Assembly: GCA_022410635.1 (NCBI GenBank)
Contig: JAJVDF010000212.1
Span: 1,565,330-1,629,329, forward strand
Reading direction: 5' to 3'
DNA length: 64,000 nt
Source of the DNA: Tretioscincus oriximinensis
Taxonomy: Eukaryota; Chordata; Lepidosauria; Squamata; Gymnophthalmidae
This document shows positions 51,201 to 64,000 of the stretch, piece by piece (the first letter of the stretch is position 1; each line of letters opens with the position of its first letter). Made by a program: the position numbers and the translations under genes. The notes below the pieces were generated by a model that worked only from the letters and a program-made list of their open reading frames with translations, made no database searches and was not told the origin of the DNA.

Positions 51201-53329
51201 GCTCTAATGAATAGTGAGAGACAAAATTTAAGAAGTGTATTTTTTTAAGGAAGCTTTACTATACCTTTTCAAATTATAATTATTCACCCTCTGTTTCATG
51301 AATAACTTGCCACAAAACAAAATTTTTCATGTGGGTGCCAAAACTAGATTTAAATAAGGCATACAGTACATTAAAAGCACAGTGGATATTGCTTAGTGTT
51401 AAACTTAAGCAACAAAATATTTCATATCCAAAGCATTTATTATTCTTTAGAATTGACTGTTATTATTGGAGTTTGAGCTATCAGAAAGAATGTGAAAAAG
51501 TCAGGCAAGGATGTATTGCAAGATAATGTGTGGTGAAATGTCAGTACTCTGCAAGTATAGAAAGGAAACAGCTATATTTTCCAAAACAAAACTTTTTNAA
51601 AAACTTCATATATCTCATAATAATTCAATTGCTATGCTGAGTTACGAACTCTTAAGAGGTCTGGTCTTTCTTTTAGGGAAAAGTCAGATGTAAAAAATAA
51701 ATAAATTATTAGCTGTATTTCATCAGCATGTATTCTGAATGGTTTCTTTTTCTCCCTTTCCACCCACATCAACCAACACAAAGATTCTTATGCTGATGGT
51801 TAATGGGATCCCCACCAAGATAGAGAAATATTTCCAGCAGCCAAGTGAATCATGCTGTAGCAATGTGGGTGGGAAAAATCCAATGCCCAATTTCTAAGGA
51901 CACAGCCTTTTATGGTATTTCTAGAGAAAAGCTGAGCAAGTAACTTNTAGCCCTTTGCTTTTTAGTGTATTAGCAGTTTTAGAAAGAACAGACTTCACAG
52001 GATACAATGCGTTAGTAAGCAGCTTGAGTGAGCCATGAGAACAGACAAAGTGGATTTCTATTTATTTTCCAGAAGAGAGTAACATACTGTAATATCCTAT
52101 TGCACAGCAAATACGACAGGGTGCTTTTTATGTGAAAGGAATAGTTCTAATAACACTGCAGAACAAGCGCCTCTGGCATTCTAGCGATAGGCACATTGCA
52201 ATAGAATAAAAGCCACTGAAATCATTGGGCCATACGACCTAATTCCAAACATATGCAGAAGAAAGTCACCCATGGTTTTGGAACCAGCCCCCCTAACAAG
52301 GTTCACACAGCACCATCATTATCTACAGACAGATAAAAGGTTTTCTATTCACCAACACATTTTAGGAAAATACAGCCTGATTATATATTAGTGTGTTTAC
52401 AAACTTTATCTAGTCTGTGTTCAGAATTTTTTAGGGGTTTGTGGCATGCATGTTTTGTAGAAAACATCTGTTATTGGGGAGCTATCAGGACCGAAAAAGA
52501 TCATTAAATAAATCCCATTAAACTGTGGAACATATTCAAAATTTTAAATGGAAAACNTACTGAAATAAGAAACAAGACCAAAGAAGGATAGGAGAAAGGA
52601 AATTATAAGCAGAACAAAGATTTCATGTTTACATAGAATTTGTTATAAGGCGAAGCGATATACAGCTTGACTGCATTTTCACAATAAGAAGAAGACAGAA
52701 GAATTCCATACAAGCCTTAAATGTTCTTGTTTAAAAGTAATCTTGTAACTGGAATTTTATAAGTACATATTGGAAGGGTGTTTCCTTCTTCCATAATGTT
52801 TTCTATGTAGCTAACATGGAATCTGATTATATCTAGTACTATGTCATAGAAAGCAGTCAGTTGAATTCAGAAACTAGCCTGTTGCAATTTAAAAGAGAAA
52901 AGAAAGAATGTGGAATATTCTTTTTCTCTCCTCTTGCCTCAGCTTTTACTTATCATATATTGGAATTCTCTGTCTCACATAGTATTCTCACAAAAGTTAA
53001 AAAAGGAAAGAGGAAAATCCAAGTATGTGTATGTAGCCACGTGTACCCACAAGTGATGCTGTTTTCACAAAATACAGAAGACAAAACAGTTCAGTTCAAT
53101 TTCTGGTAGTTAGGTCTTGGATCTCCCTGTGAGTAGTATCAGAACTGAAATACACACATAACTAAATGCTTTTGGGATAGTTCCCAGAATGTGGCATACA
53201 GCTTCAAATAGGGTACACTAAATTATGATAGAGTTACTTACCAATTTTTCACACACATTCCAAATTAGTATGTAATTTTAATAGTCTGAAATGAAATAGT
53301 CGGAAATTGAGTGTCCAATTCTAGGCACC
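48298..53329. other. Unassigned AT-rich sequence
   Basis: Five kilobases without a recognisable exon or named repeat. Confidence 0.35.
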
Positions 53330-53880
53330 CCAATTTTTTTTATTTTTTTTTAATTTACATTTATACCCAGCCTTATACCTGAAGGTCTCAGAGCGACCAA
53401 TTTAAAAGGGACATTGATAAACTAGAACACGTTCAAAAGAGAGTTTNAAGGATGGTGTGTGGTCTGGAAACCATGCCCTATGAGGAACAGTTAAAGGCTN
53501 TAGGGATGTTTAGTCTGCAAAGGAGAAGACTGAGAAGAGACCTAATAGCAGTCTACAAATATCCAAAGGGCTATCACAGAGCCAGAAGGATCAACTTAAA
53601 TCTCATTGGCACATGAAAGGACTAGGAACAATGGGAAACAATGGGATGAAACTGCAAGGAAGTAGATTTAAATTAGTTATCAGGGGAAAAAAGCTTTCTG
53701 ACAATAAGGACAATAAACCAGTGAAATAGGTTGTCACAGGAAAGGTGAGTTCTATTTCTCTGGAAGTCTTCAAACAGAAGCTGGACAACCATCTGGGATG
53801 GTTTAGTGAATCCTGCATTGAGCAGGGGGTTGGATCCCATGACGCAGAAGGTCCCTTCCAANTTTATTGTTCTATGACGG
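53330..53880 (+). mobile_element. CR1 LINE 3' end (TTCTATGA-tail type), preceded by a TTTATACCC-type fragment
   Basis: 53330-53395 is the short TTTATACCCAGCC...GGTCTCAGAG repeat also seen at 24828-24895. From 53400 on comes CR1 sequence: AGGATGGTGTGTGGTCTGGA, CTATGAGGAACAGTTAAAGG, AGAAGACTGAGAAGAGACCT, then AGCAGGGGGTTGGATCCCAT and GAAGGTCCCTTCCA. The final bases read GTTCTATGACGG. It shares its last ~70 bases with the inverted copy at 10040-10115. Confidence 0.88.
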
Positions 53881-54239
53881 TAAAAAAAAGAGCTATCTGA
53901 ACAAGTGCGACCATGAGCCTTTTTAGCGAGTGGATCACTGAACCTGCATGAACATGTGGGGTAGAATCATCTTGATAATGGTAAAAATACTACATGGGGA
54001 CACATCTTTAGTGTATCTCCCACAACTGGGAAGGGATTAGCCTCAACTATGAATTCTAGTTATAAGCACTTCCAAAAGATATTTTTTATTCAACCAAAAG
54101 TAAAATTAACCTTAAATTACCAGAAGACGCATATTAAAGAGGATAAGAATGAATACAAATAGGCTTAAATGAAAATATAGTTCTCAATTTAAAAAAAAAT
54201 AAAATTGACTATTACAAAAACATTTATTAACCCCTCTTA

Positions 54240-54615
54240 ACACTAGAGATAGCACAGACATTGGTTCAAATGTTAGTCATTTCTCATCTTGACTACTGCA
54301 ACAGCTTATAAGTGGGCATCCCACAATGCTTCATACTGCCACATACTCAAACAGCAGTTCATGTGGTCCTGAATCTCCCTAGATGTGCACATATTTCAAC
54401 ACCCCATAGAGCTTTTCAATGGCTACCAACTTGGGCTANGGCCCAATTCAACATTTTAATAATAGCTTTTAACGCTGAATATTCCAATTTATCTAGCATC
54501 CAGATTANCCTGGTACATACCAATGAGGAACCTATAGTAAAAAGACACAGCACCTTCCAGATGATGGGCATTTCAGGATTTAGATCTCCAGCGCTGGAAT
54601 GCTCTATCACTGGAC
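54240..54615 (+). mobile_element. L2 LINE fragment, end of the ORF2 protein
   Basis: Opens with VISHLDYCNSL, the hallmark ISHLDYCNSLL of L2 reverse transcriptases, and continues with FQWLPTW (HWLP) and a segment corresponding to SLKTHLF, interrupted by Ns and stops. It lies in the same orientation as the L2 fragment in intron 12. Confidence 0.85.
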
Positions 54616-56675
54616 TTTAGACTGAAAGAAAATCTGCTTCAGTTTCATAAAGGTCTAAAATGTTTCTTTTTAATTCTNGAGACTAAATTATATTATGCTT
54701 TTAACTTGATTATTATATGTGTTGGATATACCTGCCACTGTTAGTAGTTATTAGAATTATAATGTTGAAATATGTATTGTTTGTTATTATTGTACTGCCC
54801 ATTCTAAGTCCATACAATAAACTATATGCTGAAATGACCATCAGATCTATANATGTTAGAATAGTTCAAACCAGGTCCTTCACTAATAAAAAGTATATTA
54901 GGGAAAGCAGTAGTAATAAGGGAGAAAAAAAAGAAAGTGTGGGGCACATGGCTAGCATATGAGTATTTTCAAGGGAAACCATCATTGAACCTACAGATAG
55001 ACACAGGTAAGAGCTCATAGATGTCTCCCATGTATGGTAGAAGTGATCAGAAATGATTGCGAGATCCACTTTAGATTCCACAATTGTTTCTTGCTGCCTG
55101 GAGGTAGNATTAAAGTGCAGCAAAGGAGAGAGATGATGGGGATTCTTTGTAAAGTAATTTCAGAAGGNTCAATTCAGAGTGGAGACAGTCTCTGCAAAAA
55201 TGGACTTGGAGTTCAGAAGTGGTCCACTGAAACAGGAGTGCTGAAGAACATTCCAAAAGACTCATGGATTAGACCTCGAAATTGGTTGAAAAGAACATCA
55301 GTTTAAAACTAATAGAAGGCTTAATGTTTAAACTCGTTTTTTAATCTAGAGGTTTGAGATTTTTTTAATAAATGATTGGGCCATTAATTGTTAATGGAAC
55401 AAATACAATTCGTGTCAGTCTCATGTTACTATTATATGAACTGAAAGCATGAATGACACCCACTCACTTTCAAGTAGCAGATAACACTTCTACATCATGT
55501 CACAAAAGTAAAAGAAAAGCACCTAGTCACGAAACCAAATAAGATCATTATCTGTTCCCAAGCACAGAACATTTCATCATTACCTACATTCATCCAAGGC
55601 CATCTAGAATTAATTCACAACTGATCCAAGCAGGGAGGCAAAAAGGAAAAACATACAACTCTAAAACCTTCTGATAAATTCATTCTCTAAAGATGATTTT
55701 TATTTTGCGTTATTGTGGATTTTAATTATGTGGAAATTCAGAAATTATAGTCTCAAAAATTATCTAAACTATATACCTTTATAATAACCAAGCATGGTGA
55801 ACCAGAAGGTCTCCTAACAGATTCCCGAAGACTATATAACGCAGAAAGTAACTAAATAAATTTTATCTTGTCATTCAAAAGAAATTCAAAAAAGAATTAG
55901 GACAACCATTCAAAGAGTTAGTAGATTATTATTACCTTTAGCAGTGCTCTGTAAGGCTGTTACTCTAGGGTACTTTTCCAGTGTCTTGGCATATGAATGA
56001 GGCAATTTAAGTGTGTAATTAATTGGTAGTGGAGTACTAACAGTCTACAATGGCAGTAGGAAATACTGTATGCAGATAATCCATTGGCGATATTAGTCCT
56101 CTATGGCATTTCAGAAGAGGATTTTGTTTTATTTGTCACTAAATTTATCTGACACAGACTAATCGTGTTTAAATACTTCTGTATCCAGATCTGTGTAAAT
56201 TACCCCATACTTAATGAAAAAGACTTTCCTAATTAGAAGCTATGGAACAATTTCCCTAGAGGCAGATCTACAAAAGAATAAGCAAAATATAGACTTGAAC
56301 TAGCCTCGGTTACAATTAGTTTCAGTTAAAGACTTCTGTTAGCACAGATAAACTGATATGTTTGAGCACTACAACAAAAAAGCAACAATTTGATATACAA
56401 TAAGTTGGCAGTTTAAGCTAAATACTTCGAATTTGCTTGCAGAAAACTGCAGATCATAAGTTTATAGAATTTAATTNTAATCTTTATAGCCAATAACATG
56501 GTAAATTTTGAAAACTATACGATTTCATGTCATTCATCATTCTTATTATTTTCAATGCCTTTCTCTTTAAAGTAGACAAAAGTTATTTTATCAATTCCGT
56601 ATTCATACTCTAGCTGAACAGCTTAAGGCAGAATTCAAAGAAATAGTCATGTGACNCCTGGGTTCAGAATTTCTC
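54616..56675. other. Unassigned AT-rich sequence
   Basis: Nothing recognised beyond the trailing part of the L2 copy. Confidence 0.35.
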
Positions 56676-56689
56676 GCCAGACTATTTCT

Positions 56690-56800
56690 TCAGATGCTAT
56701 AGCTTTTGAAAAAGGTGACATATTTCAAAGCTCATGCTGCCTACTTTTTTCTTGTTAGTCTCTAAATTGTTTTTGTTACAAGATCCTCTGGTAGAAATTC
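56690..56800 (+). repeat. Interspersed repeat, family B
   Basis: TTCTTCAGATGCTATAGCTT, then AAAGCTCATGCTGCCTACTT and CTTGTTAGTCTCTAAATTG. Third copy of the family in this window. Confidence 0.65.
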
Positions 56801-56954
56801 TGAATACTTAAGGAATAATCATATTACAAAACAATCTATTACTTATTGATATTTTATGGAGTTCACAAACTCTACAGTGCTTGGCTAAAATCAACAACAC
56901 TAGAGTCCATCATAATTTGAAAGTACTATAAGCAAAAGTTCCACAACCTTTGAG

Positions 56955-57268
56955 AAGAAAAAGAACTGGGTTTTTATACCCCACTTTTCTCACCCAAAGG
57001 GAATCAAAGTGGCTTGCAAAATTATTTTTCACCTGAAAGCTTTCATTCTATCTTTCCCTCCAGGCTGTAGTGGTTTCCCTCCAGGCTGTAGTGGTTCCCA
57101 TTTATCTAGTCACACTTTCTTGCAATTCTTGCTTTCAAATAGCTGGGTTGGCTAGAGCTACAGACTAGTATAAAGAGTTCACCCCTTCCCACATCCGACA
57201 CAGGGTCTTGAAACCCAANCTCTCAGATGGGAGACCATCTCTGTAGCAACTGTACCAAGTTTGCCTTT
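56955..57268 (+). repeat. Interspersed repeat, family A, near full length, with an internal tandem duplication
   Basis: Starts AACTGGGTTTTTATACCCCA and ends near AACTGTACCAAGTTTGCC. It aligns with 33117-33358. The 21-base unit CCCTCCAGGCTGTAGTGGTT(T/C) occurs twice in a row (about 57056-57097). Confidence 0.75.
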
Positions 57269-60200
57269 CATCTTGGCTCTCAGATTCCTTGGTGGATAGA
57301 TGGGTAAGAACATCTATCTTATGTATCTACCTTCCATTTATACAAATTCCTTAATAATATATTATTTGTGATGCATGATTTCAACCAGCATATCTAATGT
57401 TTGCAAAACTTGAGTGATGTGATATTAAAACAGCTTTGCAGAACAATGACAACAGCATTAGCAAAACAATGATTTGACCATAATGGACTAGCTGTACAGC
57501 CTAGCCCGAAAGAGCATATTAATTTCCAGAAATTGTGAAAATTTGCTTCAGTACAAATTCAAGTGAATTACTGCTCAAAGCAAAAATCTGATGAACATTC
57601 TAGTTTACGGCCAGCATAATNGTGAAGTAGGTGATTACTGACTGGCTTTTCAAGAGAATATAAATTAGGTTGCATAACCATGGCAAAGAATTATGGTAGC
57701 TGTGGCTCAACGTGTTCTCACTCAATCTAAGAATAGTTCTGAAAGGAGGACCATTGTCATAGTTTCACAAAACAACTCTTGCCAGTAAAGGATCCTCCTT
57801 GTATGCTGGACATTAACTTCCATTGGCACAGATATGAACTGTGATTAAAAATATTTGAAGATGAGCCACTCCATTTCCTTTCACTGCCTATTTCCCCTGT
57901 TCCACCCTNTGTGCCAATAAAAAAAGAAAAGCACATAATACATATCCAGAATCTCTTCTTCTTTTACTGATGGCAGTAAGAGGATCCTACTGGAAATGAA
58001 ATGTATTATACTAGGTAAGGTACCAGGAAAGAACTTGATAGAAAAAACGGGGTGTAAAAAAAAAAAGCTTTCAGTATGACTGTGATTTAATAACCAGACT
58101 ATGGCTACATGTTTTAGCTACAATGGACTACTGAAACATGGCAACATTATATGACAGATCAAATGACTTCAGACTTTACGCATGAAGCAAGAGAACATTA
58201 ATGGGGAGTAGAAAAGCAATAATCCTGCATTACAAAGTTGGATTAGGATATTAAGCCAATGGAGAAGTCCTGGTATATCCTCAGATATTTGAAATGCAGA
58301 CTATTGGCTGGGGGGAAGTAGGGTGGATAGGGGATTGCAATTTTTGNTAAGAAAGGTATTAAGATGCAATGTAATGGGCGATAATAATAACACAATAATT
58401 TTAAAAATGGCTTTAGCTACAAGGAAGTTGCAGGAAGAACACAAGTCCTCAACGAGACTGGAAGAGATAAACCCCAGGTGTTAAGTGCCTGGGGTTTTCA
58501 AAGCCCCAAGGAAGATGGTTCTTTACAATGATAAATTTCTGCTCTCCCACGGCAGTAAGGGTGCTTCCGAAAAGGTTCTCCTACCAAGCTGGTAGGGTCA
58601 TCATGATGCTTCTGCTGTTCTCCCAGCGCCCACCTGGGAAAAAGCTCTTTTTATGCAAAAGGGGAGGTTGCTGATGTTTTCCAANATCAGCACGAAATAC
58701 TTCTTCTTCCAAAGGAAAGTTGNCAGGAGCCCTGGTGTCTGGCACATCATCACAGGGCTTGGGATTCAACAAGAAGACACCATTCAGTCANCACTGCAAA
58801 ATNGCAGCTAGCTGGCATGCGCAGTAACAATTTCTCCTCCTCTGTGAGTCTCCTCTGGTCAGCTCCGCGCAGATAATGCCAGGTTTAAACTACATTTCGG
58901 TTTTTACCCTGTAGTAGGGAAGGGACCTAAATGTAAATTTGCATAATGTATCCTGTTTCCAGACATACTAGCACACAAGGAACACTTATAATTTGGCAAA
59001 TATTAACAAAAGGAAATTAAAAACAGGGTGCAAAGGTATTTTTAGAAGACCTTTATGTGGAAAAAGGGAATTATATATANGTAACTCAGCAATGTAAAAC
59101 TATCAACAGTTTATTGTCCTAAAGTCTTTCTTTAAACTAGGCCTAGTTGTGCTGATGTCAAACCGGTATCTGTAAGAAGACCACTACTGAACTGAGTCAC
59201 ATTCCATTTAATACAACATTCTGTTTTATATAGTGGTCTACCAGTTACACCTGGGCACTTTGCCCACTCTCAACTCTCTGCAAATGGCATTTAAAGGAAT
59301 CCCACCTGTCAACCCAATATAGTTTTTCTCAATATAGGATGNGGCATACAAGGTTTATTTAAAACCCCTATCACAGAAATTGAAGTTCATGTCCTGAATT
59401 ATGTGACAGAATGCNAGATTCAGAGGTCTTAATTATTTGTCAAAATAATAAACAAAAATTTGCCATAACAAGCACTAAGAGTGATCAAACTCAGCTGCCA
59501 CATAGCAGACTTGATTTGGATTTGAGATAAAAGAGATTTTAAAATAGAATGCTATAACATAGTTCTCCTTTAGCAGCTAATGACCTTGTGAAGCCATAAA
59601 CNTCTTGGTTCAATTTATGACATTTTGTATATTATATTTGAGCATTTGTTTAAACAATATAAAAGAACAAACATCTGGAGATCACCAAGCTTAAAAAGGC
59701 TGGCATAAATAAGAAAAATGACTTTGTTGTAATACTAATACACAGTCCTAAACTTTGTGATTATGGATGAACTGGACAAAATATACTGCAGTTAAATTCA
59801 GTGTTATAAGGGTAATAGTTAGGGCTATTGTCATGCTGCTAATGCTAATAATCAAACCCAAACAGGAAACTTTTAAATGCCAGATTCTGTTTTTTATCCA
59901 GTAAAAAATAAGTAATGCTAACCACAGATTCTCTACATCTCACAGCTACTTACTGTATTTGAATTCTACAATTCAAATCTTCACATTTTTCCAAAACTNC
60001 CCCGACTGTAAGAACATAAATAATTCATGAATATGAAGGATAATGAACATTTCAACAGAGTTGGCAAAGCTCCAAAGTCTAGAAACACTTGCTCTGGCAG
60101 TCATGGATTCAAGAAAGTAGAAAATTATCTATATTAATAAACTATGCCACGGTGATCCACCTCCTAACCAAGATGACTGAACAAAATTACTATCCATCAC

Positions 60201-62650
60201 CTCGAAGGCACATGATTGCCAGATCACAACAATAGGGAATATTAACTTGCTCCCTTGCAGCTGACGGTAAACTTGTCTTTTTGTGAGTTGCCGCAGGCCC
60301 ATGTCCCCCATCTGAGTACCCACATATTGCCACACACTACGAACTGCAACATGCCCATGTTGCATCCACAAAGGTACCCCATGCCTACATTTGCAGGCTT
60401 TTCCAACCAGTTCACAAACATAGCATGTTGATTTAATTTGTGAAAATAGTTCTCTATTTACTTCCTCGTCCTATAGAGAGGAATGGTTTTCTTAGCAGTG
60501 TGTCAAGGACTTTGGAAGAGAAAAATTGTCAAGTTGACAGAGACAGGATGAAGCAAAGATCTTTGAAAATACCTGCATGCGAATAGCAAAGAGTAATAAA
60601 TAAATATCATTAAATCCCTCATTCTGAGATTAGCTGCATTACAAGGAATAATTATTTTAAACAACTTATGCTATTCTGATTTAAATAAAAATTCCCTCAA
60701 ATCAATAGGATTGCTCTATTAGATTATCAGGAACAATTTCCAATAGCTATGACTATTTCAACTACCTCTGTTCCATGGTGAGCAGATCATGCATGAGAAT
60801 TTCCTTCCCTTTTATGCATGTTTCTGATGAATATGTCATGTTGCTTTCTGATGAGCAGAACTATTGTGATTTGCTCAGTTGATCAATACTGCAGTTCAAT
60901 AATCTTCTCACATCTTAATTTGGNAGCAAGAGAAGCTTCACACTACATGCAATGTGGGCTGAACTTCAATGCTGTGTTATTTTTCATTTATAATTCTGTC
61001 CCACTGTGTCTCAGGATAAATTACATTAAATATAAAAACACGATTTGAAGTCAACTATCTAACATAGCATATTGAAGTGCTTGGAAAGAGGAAGGAAGCT
61101 ACTTCTTCATCCAAAATCTAAGAAGTGTGTTTTCATTATGCAGCTTCTTACACATAGTGAGTAGAATAAGTACATATGAGAAAGGAAGTAAGTCATTAAA
61201 CAGCCTGAGAACTATTGTACCTTCAAGAAGGTCTTATGTACTTTTGCAACTTTAACTTTTGATCAGTGATGGGAGCTCCCAGAAGCCAAATATTGGGCAG
61301 GAAGCCTGAAAATCTCGAGCAGCCCTAGGTTATCTCTTGCATGAAGCATGTGAGAAATTTCTATGTCACTTCCTGGGCATGACAGGAAGTGACATCACCC
61401 TGGGTGCCATTTTCCAAGCAGCAAATACTGGTAAAATGGCTGTGTCCACAGATGGGGCAAATTTTCTCATAGATTCCCGCTAGAAGATCACGGATCATGC
61501 AGAGGGGATGTTATCTCAGAGATTTGTATGAGATTATCATACAGCTCCCAAGACTGCTTNTGATAGATATGGCATTACAGAGATGCAATAATTTGATCTT
61601 CTAACATTACACTAGCAATGTGCCTGTATGAGTTATGAAAATATAGGATCGACTATTTAACATTTGTATACAGGTAAACTAAGCTTAATGTAGAGAATAT
61701 ATTTTTCTGCATAGAAAAGGGTAATTCTCAAAGCTGAAAATAACTAGACAGAAAAACCTGACCAGAATTCTGGAACAAAGTGACCAGAAGCATTCTCCAT
61801 CAGGAGTCATTACTGGAAAGATGCCATTTCTACTTGAAGAGTTATAAAAGTCAAAGATACTGAAGATTGTGAGACCATAAGGAAGGATAACTGTCCACAA
61901 ATTGATGCTTTTGAACTGTNTTGCAGGAGAAACCTTTTCAAGAAAATAAAATCAGTCAATATCAAAGAATCATTGGAAGGGCAAATATTTTGGCTACTTA
62001 GTAAAAATACTCACTAGAAAAGACCCGTGGTGCTGGAAATGTCTGAAGGCAAAAGGAGAAGGGAATGGTCAAAGATTGGCTGACAGGTATGACAGTAACA
62101 AACATAAGTTTGGCCAGATTTTGGGAAGTAGTGGAAGATGAGCTGGCATGTTAGTCATAAATATGACTGAATGAGAGCAATTGATAATTATTATATCGTC
62201 TTGGAGTTTCCATTTCTAGAATTTATACATTTCTTTATCTTAAAACAGGATGCTAATGATGGTTGTTGTTAAGAAATATTAAGTAAATAAATGCNACCAT
62301 GTTCCTTTTAAAATCAAATGCAAATGATGACATATAATTGAGGCTGTTTTAAAATATACTGCCCCAAACAATTAAGAGAACACTTTAACATACACTGGTT
62401 AATTTACANCCATTCTAATAAGAACACATTTGATTAGAATAGTTTACTTCCTAACCAGCTTTATCTGGTTGTACAACACAGTGGATCCAAATCAGGTAGT
62501 TTAATGTGTTAGACAAAGATAAATTCTTTAGATTACTGGTATGAAGCAAAACAAGAAGAAAAGTGTTAAGAGAAAACAAAGTCTATACATTAATTTGGAA
62601 ATTATCTTGGATATAAAAACTGATATAAAAATAAATTACAACTAAAGTTA
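57269..62650. other. Unassigned sequence
   Basis: Mostly AT-rich and featureless. 58550-58880 is slightly GC-richer and carries a GGCATGCGCAG (NRF-1-like) word near 58814. 58471-58498 can fold as a short stem (ACCCCAGG/CCTGGGGT). An inverted ACTTCCTG...CAGGAAGT pair lies at 61368-61390. Confidence 0.35.
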
Positions 62651-62855
62651 TGGTCACACCTTTGTTTAATCCAGCTTTGGTTCAATTTCAAGGAAAAAGA
62701 AAACACATCAGCAAAGTGACTAGTTATCTTCTTTTGGCATTCCCTAACTGAGAAAAATTACTTTTGCTTTAGATAATGTGGAAAGAAAATTTACTCTTCA
62801 CTTTTCTTTCATTCTGAAAGCAGCCTGAAACTGGTTTAAAACTTTGGTGTGACCA
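62651..62855. mobile_element. Foldback (MITE-like) element
   Basis: The first ten bases, TGGTCACACC, and the last ten, GGTGTGACCA, are exact reverse complements. Imperfect pairing continues inward (TTTGTTTAATCCAG against CTGGTTTAAAACTT). 205 bases, no coding capacity. A target duplication was not identified. Confidence 0.5.
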
Positions 62856-64000
62856 GGGATTATCTACACAAGTTCCAGTCCATGAATACAAACATATTTC
62901 AAAATAAAGGCATGAAAAGAGAAGAGAATTAGCAGGCACAGCTGTACTTTGTGCAAAGGCTCAATGTGCAAAGTATCTTAAGCTGTAGAGCAGACAAATC
63001 TCTCATCTGAAGCTGTTAAAACCAGAACTTCCTGACAGTGGGGTTTGTTTATCTATGGTCTCTGAGCTGTGTGAAAATGAGAGCTGACAGCAGATTGAGC
63101 ATAGCCAATATAAGCAGCCCATGATGTTACACAGTAAAATCCCATGTGTTGGCACAATATAGTGCCAGAAGATCAAATAAACCTCCCTTTCAACGGAACA
63201 TGCAGGGTTTGGAATATATTTAAACTACTACTGAGCCTCTCAATTTTTAGATAATTTACTAGTTCAATAACTGGGGAGAAAACGGAATATGAATCTGTCT
63301 CCTCTTTACTGTCGTTAGTATGGAGTAATGAGTTAGAACAAGGAATACATAGAATCAGTCTTTTTCTGTAAATTGTAAAAAACACATTTAAATGCTATCC
63401 CTAATCCAAAAGAACATTGAACTACTTTTCTTCTTAGGAAAAAAAGCCCTTCCATTCCTTAAATGAACTACATCAGCAATGAATTTTAGTTTCTAACAAA
63501 CAGAAGGGAAGGATAAAATGTACAAAATAACTTAAGTACAAGAGTTAGGGCTGCAGTCAGAACATTAGTATCAAATCCTTTATTTGCTACTCAGCGTTTA
63601 CTTTATCTCTAAATTATGTTGGCAACAAACTCCTCCTACTTCTTCTGCCTACGTGAAGCCCAATGTTATAAGTTCCTGTGGTCTTAGACTAGGAGCCTGA
63701 CTATATTCAGTTGCTTGATTATGAAGAGTTGTAGAGGTCTTTCATCTATCTCAGATATTCAAGAGGTGTTACTTCTATGCTAAGGAGTACCATTCCTTCC
63801 AAAGTATACTAGGCACCAACATTAGGTATTTGAGGCACACACACATATACATATTTACATTTAAAACTATAGACTGAAGGGGAGTGGATACATTAATTAC
63901 TTGTAAAAAATGCTTAGAAATGCATATGTATCTGTAGGTTGACTATACTATATTCTGTGATATTGGAATATACAATATTATTATTGTACAATATTACCAC
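62856..64000. other. Unassigned AT-rich sequence
   Basis: Nothing recognised. A short CACACACA-type stretch occurs near 63837. Confidence 0.4.

Overview
The window is eukaryotic, AT-rich genomic DNA from a vertebrate. The repeat content suggests a non-avian reptile, most likely a squamate. Both CR1 3' ends with a TTCTATGA-type tail and CR1 3' ends with a TTATGTTCT-type tail are present, along with L2 fragments, a worn L1 ORF2 relic, hAT-type and other small inverted-repeat DNA elements, and many microsatellites. There are no operons, phage genes, CRISPR arrays or bacterial features. Isolated single Ns occur throughout, as in a draft assembly.

The one protein-coding gene I can support lies on the minus strand, with coding sequence from 39151 down to 13734. 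Thirteen coding exons could be placed by eye. All twelve introns are GT-AG and every exon phase fits, giving 2628 coding bases (875 codons plus stop). The product is a TBC-domain Rab GTPase-activating protein of the USP6NL (RN-tre)/TBC1D3/USP6 group. The catalytic arginine (IxxDxxR) and glutamine (YCQ) motifs are both intact. The TBC core is spread over small exons between 36886 and 18092. One 1.56-kb terminal exon (13734-15298) encodes the last ~520 residues, a low-complexity tail rich in Ser, Pro and Glu.

Layout: 1-13733 is the region downstream of the gene (3' UTR and intergenic), with a trinucleotide microsatellite, several G/C tracts, a degraded L1 relic (about 6230-7880) and a CR1 end (10040-10115). 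13734-39159 is the gene, with introns filled by CR1, L2, hAT, foldback elements and microsatellites. 39160-64000 lies upstream of the first coding exon and probably holds the first intron(s) and the promoter. Neither a promoter nor a first exon could be established; one candidate noncoding exon is reported. Three further CR1, L2 and small repeats sit there.

I found no previously undescribed multi-gene system. The most interesting items are the complete exon chain of a TBC gene with TBC1D3/USP6-like residues in a non-primate genome, an hAT-type element with perfect 8-bp target duplications, a GC-rich element with a 29-bp hairpin and a Z-DNA-prone tract, and a perfect palindrome carrying octamer (ATTTGCAT) motifs.
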